A stretch of DNA of 17,571 nucleotides from Chloroflexota bacterium (lineage in GTDB: Bacteria; Chloroflexota; Anaerolineae; Aggregatilineales; Phototrophicaceae), in the NCBI GenBank assembly GCA_026706395.1, contig JAPOYU010000074.1, positions 1 to 17,571 on the forward strand. The letters run 5' to 3'. Positions 8,309-15,601 of the stretch are shown here, piece by piece; position 1 is the first letter of the stretch; each line of letters starts with the position of its first letter. The notes below the pieces were generated by a model. The model had not been told where the DNA came from. It was given only the letters and a program-made list of their open reading frames with translations, and did not search any database. The translations under genes and the position numbers were made by a program.

Positions 8309-8367
8309 AGTCTAGTAGCAAAGTCCTCGCAGTTGCAAAATTTGCGACATACTTGACCGAATTGGTC
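8309..8367 (-). promoter_or_regulatory. Candidate promoter with two palindromes for the BtrH-like gene
   Basis: Read leftward, TTGCAA (8338-8333) and TAGACT (8314-8309) are 18 bases apart and could be -35 and -10 boxes. The -35 lies inside the 17-base near-palindrome GTTGCAAAATTTGCGAC (8332-8348). A second dyad, GACC-GAATT-GGTC, is at 8355-8367. Both are plausible operator sites. Confidence 0.35.
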
Positions 8368-8501
8368 GGCAAGCGCCGCTAATCGTACCCGCGTCACAGG
8401 CTGCTGACAGTCATAGTTCCGCTCCTTGCGCTTGCAGGCCTCGGCGAGTGTAGCTGGAAATGATTTGCCATTGTCTATGTCCTGTCACGGTCATGTCACA
8501 C

Positions 8502-8629
8502 CGACGCAAAACGACGCAAAAGTATCAAAAAGTATCGCAAAGCGATGCAACTTGGATACATGGTGGATACATATTCGATATTAATAGTCAACTTACTCAC
8601 CAGTCTCTATCAATACAGTATGGATACAG
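8502..8629 (+). repeat. Phased A-tract and TGGATACA direct repeats
   Basis: Two perfect copies of CGACGCAAAA (8502-8511, 8512-8521) are followed by GTATCAAAAA (8522-8531) and GTATCGCAAA (8532-8541). Their A-runs recur every 10 bases, close to one helical turn, which is the classic pattern of intrinsically bent DNA. TGGATACAT then occurs at 8553-8561 and 8564-8572 (11-base spacing), with TGGATACAG at 8621-8629. The arrangement could be a protein-binding or recombination site; its function is unknown. Confidence 0.6.
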
Positions 8630-8733
8630 TGGGGTTTTCCGGGCTGAGAATCGGATTTTGGACGGTGAACATTGGGATTTGGGTTAGAAGCGGCATGTTT
8701 TCGGATTGGGTGCTGGCTGGGCGATTTTGTGTT

Positions 8734-8784
8734 CATAGTGACAGGGTAGCAGAAATCGGCTGGGAAGAGGCGACCATATGTTCT
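8734..8784 (-). promoter_or_regulatory. LexA-box-like promoter module, copy 1
   Basis: On the minus strand AGAACATATGGTC (8784-8772) matches 11 of 12 bases of GAACATATGTTC, the LexA (SOS) box core known from Bacillus. It is followed by TCTGCTACCCT and, 48 bases after the box begins, by an ATG (8736-8734). The same 13-base box, the TCTGCTAC.CT motif and the ATG recur with identical spacing at 15926-15976. I counted 33 of 51 identical positions overall. The 47-codon frame that follows (to 8593) does not look like a protein, so this is probably the relic of a gene start. Confidence 0.5.
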
Positions 8785-8826
8785 CGTATTGGAAAATTCA
8801 AACCATTCGACTTCACCACAGAGGCA

Positions 8827-8851
8827 GGGGAGCCAAGGGGGCGTCCCTACA
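8827..8851 (-). repeat. REP-like sequence
   Basis: On the minus strand it begins TGTAGGGACGCCCCC and ends GGCTCCCC. It shares the TGTAGGG.CG start with the palindromes at 2333-2360, 9131-9163 and 15784-15860, but its stem is poor. It lies upstream of the LexA-box module in the same relative orientation as the REP at 15833-15860 does for copy 2. Confidence 0.4.
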
Positions 8852-9077
8852 AGGCTTGTCCGGTACTCTAACATGGATGCCGCCTTTTCTACCCCCATCC
8901 CCCGGCCCATTTCCCGCCATCTCTATGGCGGGCATCCCACAAGGAGGGAAGGGGAGCTATACTTGGCGGGTTGCGTAGTAATTTGTTGAGTTTCGCAAGG
9001 ATTGACCTCTTATAATATTTTGTTTTGGTATTATTTCAGTTATCTATACATAAGATTTTCAGTAGCGGACAAGCCTT
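8851..9077. mobile_element. MITE-like element, copy B of the dispersed repeat
   Basis: The ends are 17-base inverted repeats: AAGGCTTGTCCGGTACT at 8851-8867 and, on the other strand, AAGGCTTGTCCGCTACT at 9077-9061, 16 of 17 identical. The 227-base interior has no gene. It contains a perfect hairpin, CCCGCCAT-CTCT-ATGGCGGG (8913-8932), flanked by C-run and G-run arms. Positions 8947-9081 match copy A at 181-315 at about 79%. AC on both sides could be a 2-base target duplication. With no transposase, this would be a non-autonomous element; the parent family is unknown. Confidence 0.6.
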
Positions 9078-9130
9078 ACAAATTGCGCTGTGGCGGGCAA
9101 GCAAAGGTGCGCGTAGGTCGCGTAGACACA

Positions 9131-9163
9131 GACCGCCGACACAGCCCGTCAGCCGCCCCTACA
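9131..9163 (-). repeat. REP-like sequence
   Basis: On the minus strand it starts TGTAGGGGCGGCTGAC and continues GGGCTGTGTCGGCGG. It keeps the family start TGTAGGGGCGGC and the GTGTCG of the 2333-2360 copy, but carries a longer centre and pairs imperfectly. Confidence 0.45.
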
Positions 9164-9273
9164 TTTCGCCATTGCGGGCGCAAGTATAGCAGACCGTCCC
9201 AGTACCCGAACGCAGTATTTCCGCAGGCCGGGCGGGAGCTATTCTTCACCTTTCATGTTGCGTGGGCGGGGAC

Positions 9274-9288
9274 TACACTGCTGCTATG
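9274..9288 (+). promoter_or_regulatory. Candidate leaderless promoter of the MFS gene
   Basis: TACACT (9274-9279) is followed by six bases and then ATG. This spacing would place the transcript start at or next to the start codon. The -35 region (TTTCAT, 9251-9256) is weak. The LexA-box modules show the same TACnCT-N6-ATG arrangement. Confidence 0.4.
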
Positions 9289-10506
9289 AAGCGAATCTGG
9301 AAGCGTCGGCCGGTCTACTATGGCTGGTATATCGCGCTGGCGCTGGCGATCACGGAAACCGTCTCCTACGGCGTGATGGTTTATGCCTTCACGGTTTTCA
9401 TCAGTCCGATGGAAGCGGAGCTGGGCTGGACGCGGTCCGAGATATCGGGCGCCTTTTCACTCTTTTTCTTGGTCGCTGGCGTCTTCGCGTTTCCGGTTGG
9501 CTATTGGCTGGATAAACATGGATCACGCCTGCTCATGACGCTGTGCTCGGTCGGGGCGACGGTCATGGTGCTGCTGTGGTCGCAAGTGTCAACGCTGCCG
9601 GAGTTCCTGGCGGTCATGGCGCTTTCGGGAGTTTGCGCCGCGGGCGTCCTGTACGAACCGGCCTTTACGGTGATTGCAACCTGGTTCCGGCATAACCGTG
9701 GAAGCGCCATGGCCGTCGTGACTTTCGTAGCAGGGTTCGCCAGCACGATCTTCGTGCCGCTCACAGATGCGCTGCTGGTGGCATACGGCTGGCGACAGGC
9801 GGTGCTGATACTTGGCCTCATCCTGGGAGCAATTACCATCCCTCTGCATGGCCTGGTCTTGCGGCGAAAGCCATCAGATTTGGGCCTGTCAGCCGATGGC
9901 GCAGCTCCAATAGAGACGCCAGCCAAAGAGAAGCCGATTGAGCTGGTCCAGGTACTGCGTTCACGTTATTTCTGGATACTGACGTTGGGATTTGCGCTTT
10001 CGACCTTTAGCCTGTACGCCATCCGATTCCACATCATTCCGCTGATGATCAGTGTTGGCATTCATCCAAGCAGCGCCGCAATCGCCAGTGGGGCAATCGG
10101 CGTGACGCAAGTGCTTGGACGCCTGTTTTTTGCGCCGCTAGAGCGTCGCTTTTCCAGCAAGACCATGGCGATTGGGGTCTTTGTCCTCGCGGCGGGCTCT
10201 CTTGCTATTCTGATGCTAGGCGCCAGCATGATTATTATAGTTCTCTTCGTCACATTGTTTGGGATGGCGATCGGCGCTCATACACTGACACGCCCGCTAA
10301 TGGTTGCGGATTCATACGATACGGCTTTCTTTGGGCGGATCAACAGCGCCATGGTCATCTTTGTGACGGTCGCTATCACAGTGGCGCCATTCGCCGCCGG
10401 CGTCGTTTTTGATCTTTCGGGATCCTACCAGCCAGTGCTGCTGATGGCGACCGGGTTCTGCATCGTCGCAGTCATCCTGATTTCCCTTTTGCCTCAGGAT
10501 AAGTGA
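9286..10506 (+). CDS. MFS transporter, monocarboxylate / oxalate-formate antiporter type
   Basis: A 406-residue major facilitator with about 12 membrane segments. It should move a small organic acid across the cytoplasmic membrane. The N-terminus RRPVYYGWYIALAL and the motif FTVFISPMEAELGWTRSEIS are typical of the bacterial monocarboxylate and oxalate/formate antiporter-like group. The loop after TM2 reads GYWLDKHGSRLLM (MFS motif A-like), and a cytoplasmic linker rich in E and K separates the two halves around residues 200-225. The ATG at 9286 is chosen over the in-frame GTG at 9262 because the family starts near RRP.YYGW and a TACACT box lies 6 bases upstream. No Shine-Dalgarno is close. 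It stands alone and is convergent with the kinase gene. Substrate unknown. Confidence 0.9.
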   Translation: MKRIWKRRPVYYGWYIALALAITETVSYGVMVYAFTVFISPMEAELGWTRSEISGAFSLFFLVAGVFAFPVGYWLDKHGSRLLMTLCSVGATVMVLLWSQVSTLPEFLAVMALSGVCAAGVLYEPAFTVIATWFRHNRGSAMAVVTFVAGFASTIFVPLTDALLVAYGWRQAVLILGLILGAITIPLHGLVLRRKPSDLGLSADGAAPIETPAKEKPIELVQVLRSRYFWILTLGFALSTFSLYAIRFHIIPLMISVGIHPSSAAIASGAIGVTQVLGRLFFAPLERRFSSKTMAIGVFVLAAGSLAILMLGASMIIIVLFVTLFGMAIGAHTLTRPLMVADSYDTAFFGRINSAMVIFVTVAITVAPFAAGVVFDLSGSYQPVLLMATGFCIVAVILISLLPQDK

Positions 10507-10573
10507 AAACAAATTATAGAGCGCGAATCGAGCGTCGCTGGTGATGTCGGAATCCGGCCAAACAGTGAAGCCG

Positions 10574-11668
10574 CTAGAAGGTCGCCCAGCCCGCCGCCAG
10601 CCGCGCTTCAGTCTCCTCCCAGCTGCGGACGCCGGAGGTGGCATCGGCCGCTTCGATATTGCAGGCCGCGACCGCGCAGGCTCGCCGGGCGCATTCAGCG
10701 GGGCTGTGGCCGCGTATCAGCGCCGCGAGCAGACCGGCATAGGCGGCATCGCCAGCGCCGGTCGTCCCGGCAACCTTAACTTGAAAGGCCCGCTGCCAGA
10801 TTGACGCGCCCAGCCAATCATCAGGCGACTGGCCGATCGCCCTCAAGAAGCTTAGCCGCTTCGCATCAGACGCCGATTTCAAAACCAATCCGCGCTCGCC
10901 CAGCTTCAGGCCGGCGATGCCGGCGCCCATTGCGATCAGTTCATCCGCCAAGCCGGTCAAGTATTCCGCCGTCAGTCGATCAAACAGATCGTCGCCCCAA
11001 CGCTCAAGATCGCCGCGGCGCAACATGAACATGATCTCCTCGATGCTCGGCAGGAATATATCAACGAGAGGCAGGCAGCGACCTAGTATCGTCCGCCAGT
11101 CCGCGCGACCGCTGGACGAATCCGGCGGGGGCAGCGACATGTCAATCGAGGTGATGACGCCGGTATCTTTGATCGCGCGCAGCAAGGTCAGGAATCCCGC
11201 GCCATCATCCCGGTAGAGCCGCGGAAGCAAGGTCGGGTAGCCGAGATGGAACAGCTTGGCGGAAGCAACAGACCCGAGGTCAATGTCCTCCAGGTCGTAA
11301 TCGTTGTAGACGCCGGTATTCGTCAGCAGGGTGCGATCATGATTCTGCGGTTCGATGACCACGGTATAGGGGCTGGCTGCGCCGGGCAGGATCTGTATAC
11401 TGTCCCCCAGCCCCGCGCCGAAACCGCGCACATAATCCAGGATCGCCCGCCCCACCCAGTCATCGCCCACCGCCGCCAGCAGGTCGACATTCACACCCAG
11501 ACGGCGCAGCGCCAAACCGGTGTTGGAGACGGCGCCGCCGGTCGAGTATGAGATGTTTCCGATCTCGTAGACCTTGCCGGCGTCGATGACCTCTTCCGGC
11601 TTCAACATGGACATATCGGGGAATATGTCCAGGGCGATATGCCCAGCCACCACCACATCTGCCGCCAT
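10574..11668 (-). CDS. PfkB-family sugar kinase
   Basis: A 364-residue cytoplasmic kinase of the ribokinase/PfkB family, which phosphorylates sugars or nucleosides with ATP. The first PfkB signature region is at residues 43-58 (TGGAVSNTGLALRRLG), and the anion-hole and catalytic motif GTTGAGD is at 301-307 with D307 as the expected base. The Asp that usually precedes this motif (DTTGAGD) is Gly here. Residues 10-14 (HIALD) fit the N-terminal sugar-binding Asp. AAGGAG lies 10 bases before the ATG at 11668. It is the last gene of the leftward cluster, 125 bases after the YbaK-like gene, and may be read through or have its own promoter. The substrate is not evident; a link with the sugar importer is only contextual. 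Confidence 0.9.
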   Translation of the reverse strand: MAADVVVAGHIALDIFPDMSMLKPEEVIDAGKVYEIGNISYSTGGAVSNTGLALRRLGVNVDLLAAVGDDWVGRAILDYVRGFGAGLGDSIQILPGAASPYTVVIEPQNHDRTLLTNTGVYNDYDLEDIDLGSVASAKLFHLGYPTLLPRLYRDDGAGFLTLLRAIKDTGVITSIDMSLPPPDSSSGRADWRTILGRCLPLVDIFLPSIEEIMFMLRRGDLERWGDDLFDRLTAEYLTGLADELIAMGAGIAGLKLGERGLVLKSASDAKRLSFLRAIGQSPDDWLGASIWQRAFQVKVAGTTGAGDAAYAGLLAALIRGHSPAECARRACAVAACNIEAADATSGVRSWEETEARLAAGWATF

Positions 11669-11691
11669 ATAGCAGGCGCTCCTTCAGTTGC

Positions 11692-11789
11692 GTCCGACCG
11701 GTTTCGGCCCGCCCTGCCTGATCGGACTCATAGCAAGATACCGTCCCGGCTCGAGATTCCAACTCATTATTCGTCGCGGCGGACGGTAT
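11692..11789 (-). promoter_or_regulatory. Structured gap between the YbaK-like and kinase genes
   Basis: Two inverted repeats lie in the 125-base gap. ATACCGTCC (11738-11746) pairs perfectly with GGACGGTAT (11781-11789), and GTCCGA (11692-11697) with TCGGAC (11722-11727), which encloses CCG-GTTT-CGG. They could fold in the mRNA leader of the kinase or serve as paired binding sites. No T-run follows, so an ordinary terminator is unlikely. Confidence 0.35.
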
Positions 11790-11793
11790 ATCC

Positions 11794-12291
11794 CTACAGA
11801 AAGGAAAACTCGACCGGGCAAACGAGTCGACGATAATCGGCCGAGCGCATCGCCAGCGAAAAACGGCGGTCGCCCGCGTTGAAGACTATGCGCTCCAAAT
11901 CAAACAGCTCGGGCGCGGCGTATACCGGCAAGTCGAATACATTGCCAAAGGGCGGGACGCCGCCGGGCTGCACGCCAGCGGTCAAAGCACTGACTTCGTC
12001 CGCGCTCGCGAAGCGGATATCGCGGGCGCCAAAATGGGCTTTGACCCGCCTGGCATCGAATTTGCGGTCGGCCGGGAAAACCAGCATAACGAAGAACTTG
12101 TCTCTGTTGCTTCGTTTCACCCGCAGGATGATGGCCTTCGCCCCCTGCCGCAGGCTGTAGCCGGGGCGCGCCGCCGCCGCTTCTTCGCTTGTGCGGACCG
12201 CTTGATGATGAAAAGTCTCGTACCAGCAGCCCTCAGCTTCAAGCAGTTCAACAATCCGCCTTGTCACATCGTGGAGATCAGAGCGCGTCAC
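11794..12291 (-). CDS. YbaK / ProX-like aminoacyl-tRNA editing domain protein
   Basis: A 165-residue stand-alone protein of the YbaK/prolyl-tRNA synthetase editing (INS) superfamily. Family members hydrolyse mischarged aminoacyl-tRNAs. The conserved lysine segment is GAKAIILR (50-57, K52), and the active-site loop is GVQPGGVPPFG (106-116). Length and both motifs fit the family. The start is a GTG at 12291 that overlaps the TGA of the upstream FG-GAP gene (GTGA), implying translational coupling. The nearest purine-rich stretch upstream is weak. Its presence in a transporter-like operon has no obvious functional reason and may be incidental. The tRNA or amino-acid specificity cannot be told. 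Confidence 0.88.
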   Translation of the reverse strand: MTRSDLHDVTRRIVELLEAEGCWYETFHHQAVRTSEEAAAARPGYSLRQGAKAIILRVKRSNRDKFFVMLVFPADRKFDARRVKAHFGARDIRFASADEVSALTAGVQPGGVPPFGNVFDLPVYAAPELFDLERIVFNAGDRRFSLAMRSADYRRLVCPVEFSFL

Positions 12292-13886
12292 TGATGACTA
12301 TCCATTTGCCGCTCGCAGTCCATCCGTTCGCGAGTAATCAGACAGCGCTGATTCACGGCGACGCCGACGTACTCATGATAATCGTCATTCAACCAACTGA
12401 CGATGACACGCTCGATCGTCGCGCCGCCCAAGCCGAAGTGCAGCAGCATTTCGTTGCCGGCGCCCAAGCTCGAGCCGGATTTCAACTCGCGAAGCTGCGA
12501 GAGACCGTCGCTGCTGACGACGGTAACGCGGGTCCCCAGCGCGTCCCGGTCGATTTCGCCGCCGCCCTCCAGTTTGAAGGCGATATAGTTGTTCAGCCCC
12601 CCGGCTGCGCCGACATTCTGAAAGAGCCGATGTCCGCTATTCCACCAGGTCAGGACATAGTCCATACTCCCGTCCCGATTGTAATCGGCGGTGCTGAAAC
12701 CCATCGTCGCAGACTTGCCATCGCTGAAACGCGCCTGTTCGATGGGTAGGAAGCTGCCATCGCGCCGATTGCGGTAGAGCATATCCGGATAGTCAAAGTG
12801 CATGCCGGCCTTGCCATAGATCGGCGAAATGCCGGTCGCGGCCAAATATAGATCCAACCAGCCGTCATTATCATAATCGAAGAAGGCTGTGCCCCAACCG
12901 ACCGCCTGGCCCGTGCGGTAATCGACGCCGGCCCGCTCCGTCACATCAGCGAAGGCGCCATCGCCGTCGTTCTCCAGCAAGACCATCGACCCGACCGTGT
13001 TGGAAAAATAGAAATCCAAATCGCCATCGTTGTCGTAGTCGCCGGTCGCCAGCCCCTTGCCGCGCAGGACTGAATCGGCGCCCGCTCGCGCGCCCACATC
13101 GGTAAAGCACCAGCCCGCGCAACCGGGACCATCGTTGCGCCAGAGCACATTGCCCAGCGCGTTGACCGCCTTGTCGTTCACGACATAAATGTCAAGATCG
13201 CGGTCGTCATCATAATCGACCCAGCTGACGGAGAAACCGGCGCCGAGCAATTTCTCGAAGCCCAGCAATCCCGACACATCAGTGAAGCTGCCATCGCCAT
13301 TGTTGTGGTAGAGCGTATCACGGCTGCGGGCGAAATCACTGATCTCGCAGGCGGGGATACAAGACCAATTCGCGATGTACAGGTCGAGATGCCCATCTTC
13401 ATCGTAATCGCCGAAAGCGGCCGTCGTGCCCGTGCCGACATCGCCGACGCCCGCCGTCACGGTCACATCGGCGAAGCCCGCGCCTTGAAGATTGCGATAG
13501 AGCCGATTGGCGCCCAGATTCAGCACATAAAGATCCCGCCAGCCGTCGTTGTCGTAATCCGCCCAGACCGCGCCCCCACTCGGCACGGCGGGCAGGCTGA
13601 GCCGCTCGCTGTATTCCGAGACGCTGAAACTGCCGTCGCCATTGTTGCGGTAGAGGACGTTGGGATCGAGATTGCCGGTGAGGAAGAGATCAACCCAGCC
13701 GTCGTTGTCATAATCCGCCCAGGCGGTGCCAGCGGCGAGATAGCCATTCTCATAAGGACCGGGGGCGTTCTCGTCCCAGATGGCGCGGTGCGTCGCCGCA
13801 ATGCGGGCGCGTTCGCTGACATCCATGAAGAGCAGATTGTCTTGCAGCAGAAAGAACAGCAAGAATGCGGCGACTGATGCTACCAT
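12288..13886 (-). CDS. FG-GAP/VCBS seven-bladed propeller protein with C-terminal ASPIC/UnbV domain (CRTAC1-like)
   Basis: A 532-residue protein with seven calcium-binding DxDxDG-type loops, one per blade, at residues 58, 110, 160, 224, 283, 337 and 401, so a seven-bladed beta-propeller is predicted. The fourth loop is DYDDDR (Gly lost) and the seventh DYNRDG. Residues 448-515 match the ASPIC/UnbV domain (GTRVTVVSSDG, then LHFGLGG and VIVSWLN). Residues 1-20 are hydrophobic without a basic start, so they may be a signal anchor; a restart at M21 (MDVSER) is possible, since blades of this family begin F.DV. It sits 15 bases after the second ATPase gene and overlaps the YbaK-like gene by 4 bases. 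An extracytoplasmic binding or assembly role is inferred. Confidence 0.9.
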   Translation of the reverse strand: MVASVAAFLLFFLLQDNLLFMDVSERARIAATHRAIWDENAPGPYENGYLAAGTAWADYDNDGWVDLFLTGNLDPNVLYRNNGDGSFSVSEYSERLSLPAVPSGGAVWADYDNDGWRDLYVLNLGANRLYRNLQGAGFADVTVTAGVGDVGTGTTAAFGDYDEDGHLDLYIANWSCIPACEISDFARSRDTLYHNNGDGSFTDVSGLLGFEKLLGAGFSVSWVDYDDDRDLDIYVVNDKAVNALGNVLWRNDGPGCAGWCFTDVGARAGADSVLRGKGLATGDYDNDGDLDFYFSNTVGSMVLLENDGDGAFADVTERAGVDYRTGQAVGWGTAFFDYDNDGWLDLYLAATGISPIYGKAGMHFDYPDMLYRNRRDGSFLPIEQARFSDGKSATMGFSTADYNRDGSMDYVLTWWNSGHRLFQNVGAAGGLNNYIAFKLEGGGEIDRDALGTRVTVVSSDGLSQLRELKSGSSLGAGNEMLLHFGLGGATIERVIVSWLNDDYHEYVGVAVNQRCLITRERMDCERQMDSHQ

Positions 13887-13901
13887 CGGCGGATCCTATG
13901 G

Positions 13902-14582
13902 CTAATCGCTGATCTGCCCGTCGCGGAGGGTGATGATGCGATCCACATAGTCGTCGACAATCGGATCGTGGCTCGAAAGCAGAATTGATGTCCCTTTCGC
14001 GCGCACGAAATCCTGCAGAACCGATAGGACATTGTGCGTCGTTTCGCTGTCCAACTCACTGGTAGGCTCATCTGCCAAGATCAGGTCCGGCGCGGTCACC
14101 AGCGCCCGCGCGATGGCGATGCGCTGCTGCTGGCCGCCGGACATTTCATAAGGACGGTGATCATAATAATCAAGCAGGTCGACGCGCTCCAGGCTGTCAA
14201 GGATGCGTTTGCGCCGGTCGCCTCGCGACACATCGCCCAAGCGCGCCATGACATCCAGGTTCTCGTAGGCCGAGAAGCTGGGCAGCAAGCCCATCTGCTG
14301 AAACACAAAGCCGATGCGCTCCCGCCGCCAGGCCGTGCGCTCAGCTTCATCCATCGTCGAGATATCGATGCCTTGTATCCATATCACCCCGGTCGTCGGA
14401 TTGTCCAGCCCGCCAAGGCAATTGAGCAGGGTCGTCTTGCCGCTGCCGGACCGCCCGCGCAGGGCGACAAACTGCCCGCGTTCGACCTCGATGTTGATTC
14501 CCCGCAGGGCATGCACGTCCCCGGAATCAGAGGCGTATACCCGCCCGACATCCTGCGTCGCAATCGCGTTGTCCGTCATCAT
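13902..14582 (-). CDS. ABC transporter ATPase, LolD/MacB type
   Basis: A 226-residue stand-alone ATPase subunit of the LolD/MacB/FtsE group, which normally energises an FtsX-like permease that works on lipoproteins, peptides or cell-envelope substrates. Walker A is GRSGSGKT (43-50), the Q-loop Gln is at 95, the signature is MSGGQQQ (147-153), Walker B is LILADE (168-172 region) and the H-loop His is at 205. All catalytic residues are present. The ATG at 14582 overlaps the TGA of the preceding ATPase gene (ATGA); a second in-frame ATG follows at once. The stop lies 15 bases before the FG-GAP gene. No permease gene is in the window. Confidence 0.93.
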   Translation of the reverse strand: MMTDNAIATQDVGRVYASDSGDVHALRGINIEVERGQFVALRGRSGSGKTTLLNCLGGLDNPTTGVIWIQGIDISTMDEAERTAWRRERIGFVFQQMGLLPSFSAYENLDVMARLGDVSRGDRRKRILDSLERVDLLDYYDHRPYEMSGGQQQRIAIARALVTAPDLILADEPTSELDSETTHNVLSVLQDFVRAKGTSILLSSHDPIVDDYVDRIITLRDGQISD

Positions 14583-15601
14583 TTCCGCCCCGTCAAGCGC
14601 GCCAGCAGGCCAGTGGGCGCGCCGCTCTCCTCGCCGCGGATCTCCCGCTCGATCTGAATCTCGGCCAGAGACGAGGTCTGTTCCAGGTTCTGCGCCGGGC
14701 GGATCAGAATGCCGCCTTCGGTGAGCTCCATCTCCACGCGATTCTCGAAGCCCAATTCCTCCCGAAACTGCTTGGGAATCTGCAGGCGCCCGGCCGAATC
14801 CAGCACGATCAACTCTTCAAAATGGTCTTCCCAGCTGTCGTCGTGGGCAGTCACATCTTCAATACGGGCTTGAGACTTGGCATGGGGGCGCCGGCGAACC
14901 GTCTCGCTCGCCAGCTTGCCATCGCGGATTTGCACCACCCGTTTGACGTGCCGCGCGATCGTCGGGTCGTGACTAACGATGCAGATGGTCAAACCGTCTT
15001 CGCTGTTCAAACGCTTGAGCAGTTCATAGACTTGATCGGAAGTGGTGGAGTCCAACTCGCCGGTCGGCTCATCGGCCAGCAGCAGTTTGGGCGCGTTCGC
15101 CAATGCCACCGCTATCGCCACTCGCTGCTGCTCCCCGCCCGAGAGCTGAATCGGCTTGTGATCGCAGCGATGCGGCAAGTCGACCTTATCCATCAGTTCC
15201 CGCGCCCGGTCATCCGCCTCCCGCCCGGTTCGTCCCGCCAGCGTCATCGGCAGCTTGATGTTGTCCAGGGCGGACAGGTAGGGTATCAGGTTGCGGCTGC
15301 CCTGCTGCCAGACGAAACCGACATCGATTTGACGGTAGGTCGTCAGTTCGCGCGTGCTGAGTTTGAGCAGGTTCGCGCCATCGACGATCACTTGACCGGC
15401 CGATGGCAAGGTCAAGCCGCCGAGCACGTTCATCAGCGTGGTCTTGCCGCTGCCGCTGGCGCCGACGATTCCGACCAGCTCGCCGCGCCCCACCGTCAGG
15501 TCAAGCCCTTGCAGCGCCATCACTTCAATATCGGCGACCTTGAAGATCTTGTACAAGTCATCGCAGATGACGAAGGCGCTCGCATCCTGCTTGTTCTGCA
15601 T
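14579..15601 (-). CDS. ABC transporter ATPase (LolD/MacB type) with a C-terminal AbrB-like domain
   Basis: A 340-residue protein. Residues 1-235 are a complete ATPase: Walker A GASGSGKT (47-54), Q-loop Q99/Q100, signature LSGGEQQ (153-159), Walker B LLLADEP (173-179) and H-loop H211. After a charged linker (236-260), residues 262-303 resemble the SpoVT/AbrB swapped-hairpin domain: [20 protein letters not shown], then GILIRP. Such domains dimerise and often bind DNA. A tail of about 35 residues follows. LolD-type ATPases are normally about 225 residues, so the extension is unusual. The ATG at 15601 is chosen with GGGAG 9 bases upstream; a TTG just before it is in frame. It is the first gene of the leftward operon and overlaps the next by 4 bases. 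Confidence 0.9.
   Translation of the reverse strand: MQNKQDASAFVICDDLYKIFKVADIEVMALQGLDLTVGRGELVGIVGASGSGKTTLMNVLGGLTLPSAGQVIVDGANLLKLSTRELTTYRQIDVGFVWQQGSRNLIPYLSALDNIKLPMTLAGRTGREADDRARELMDKVDLPHRCDHKPIQLSGGEQQRVAIAVALANAPKLLLADEPTGELDSTTSDQVYELLKRLNSEDGLTICIVSHDPTIARHVKRVVQIRDGKLASETVRRRPHAKSQARIEDVTAHDDSWEDHFEELIVLDSAGRLQIPKQFREELGFENRVEMELTEGGILIRPAQNLEQTSSLAEIQIEREIRGEESGAPTGLLARLTGRK

Larger units (their letters stand above)
8271..9285. other. Non-coding island of about 1 kb packed with repeats
   Basis: No supported gene lies between the BtrH-like gene and the MFS gene. From left to right it holds: promoter dyads (8309-8367), period-10 direct repeats with A-tracts (8502-8541), TGGATACA repeats (8553-8629), a leftward LexA-box promoter module (8734-8784), a REP-like hairpin (8827-8851), a MITE-like element (8851-9077), a second REP-like sequence (9131-9163) and a candidate leaderless promoter (9274-9279). 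The small open frames here cross these repeats and have no protein-like character. Confidence 0.65.

Noticed and set aside
8502..8629. CRISPR array
   Set aside because: The repeats are only 9-10 bases, partly adjacent, and have no regular spacers.
8593..8736. A 47-residue leftward frame starting at the ATG of the first LexA-box module
   Set aside because: The composition (many P, S, N, H) does not look like a protein and does not match the frame after the second module; kept only as a possible relic.
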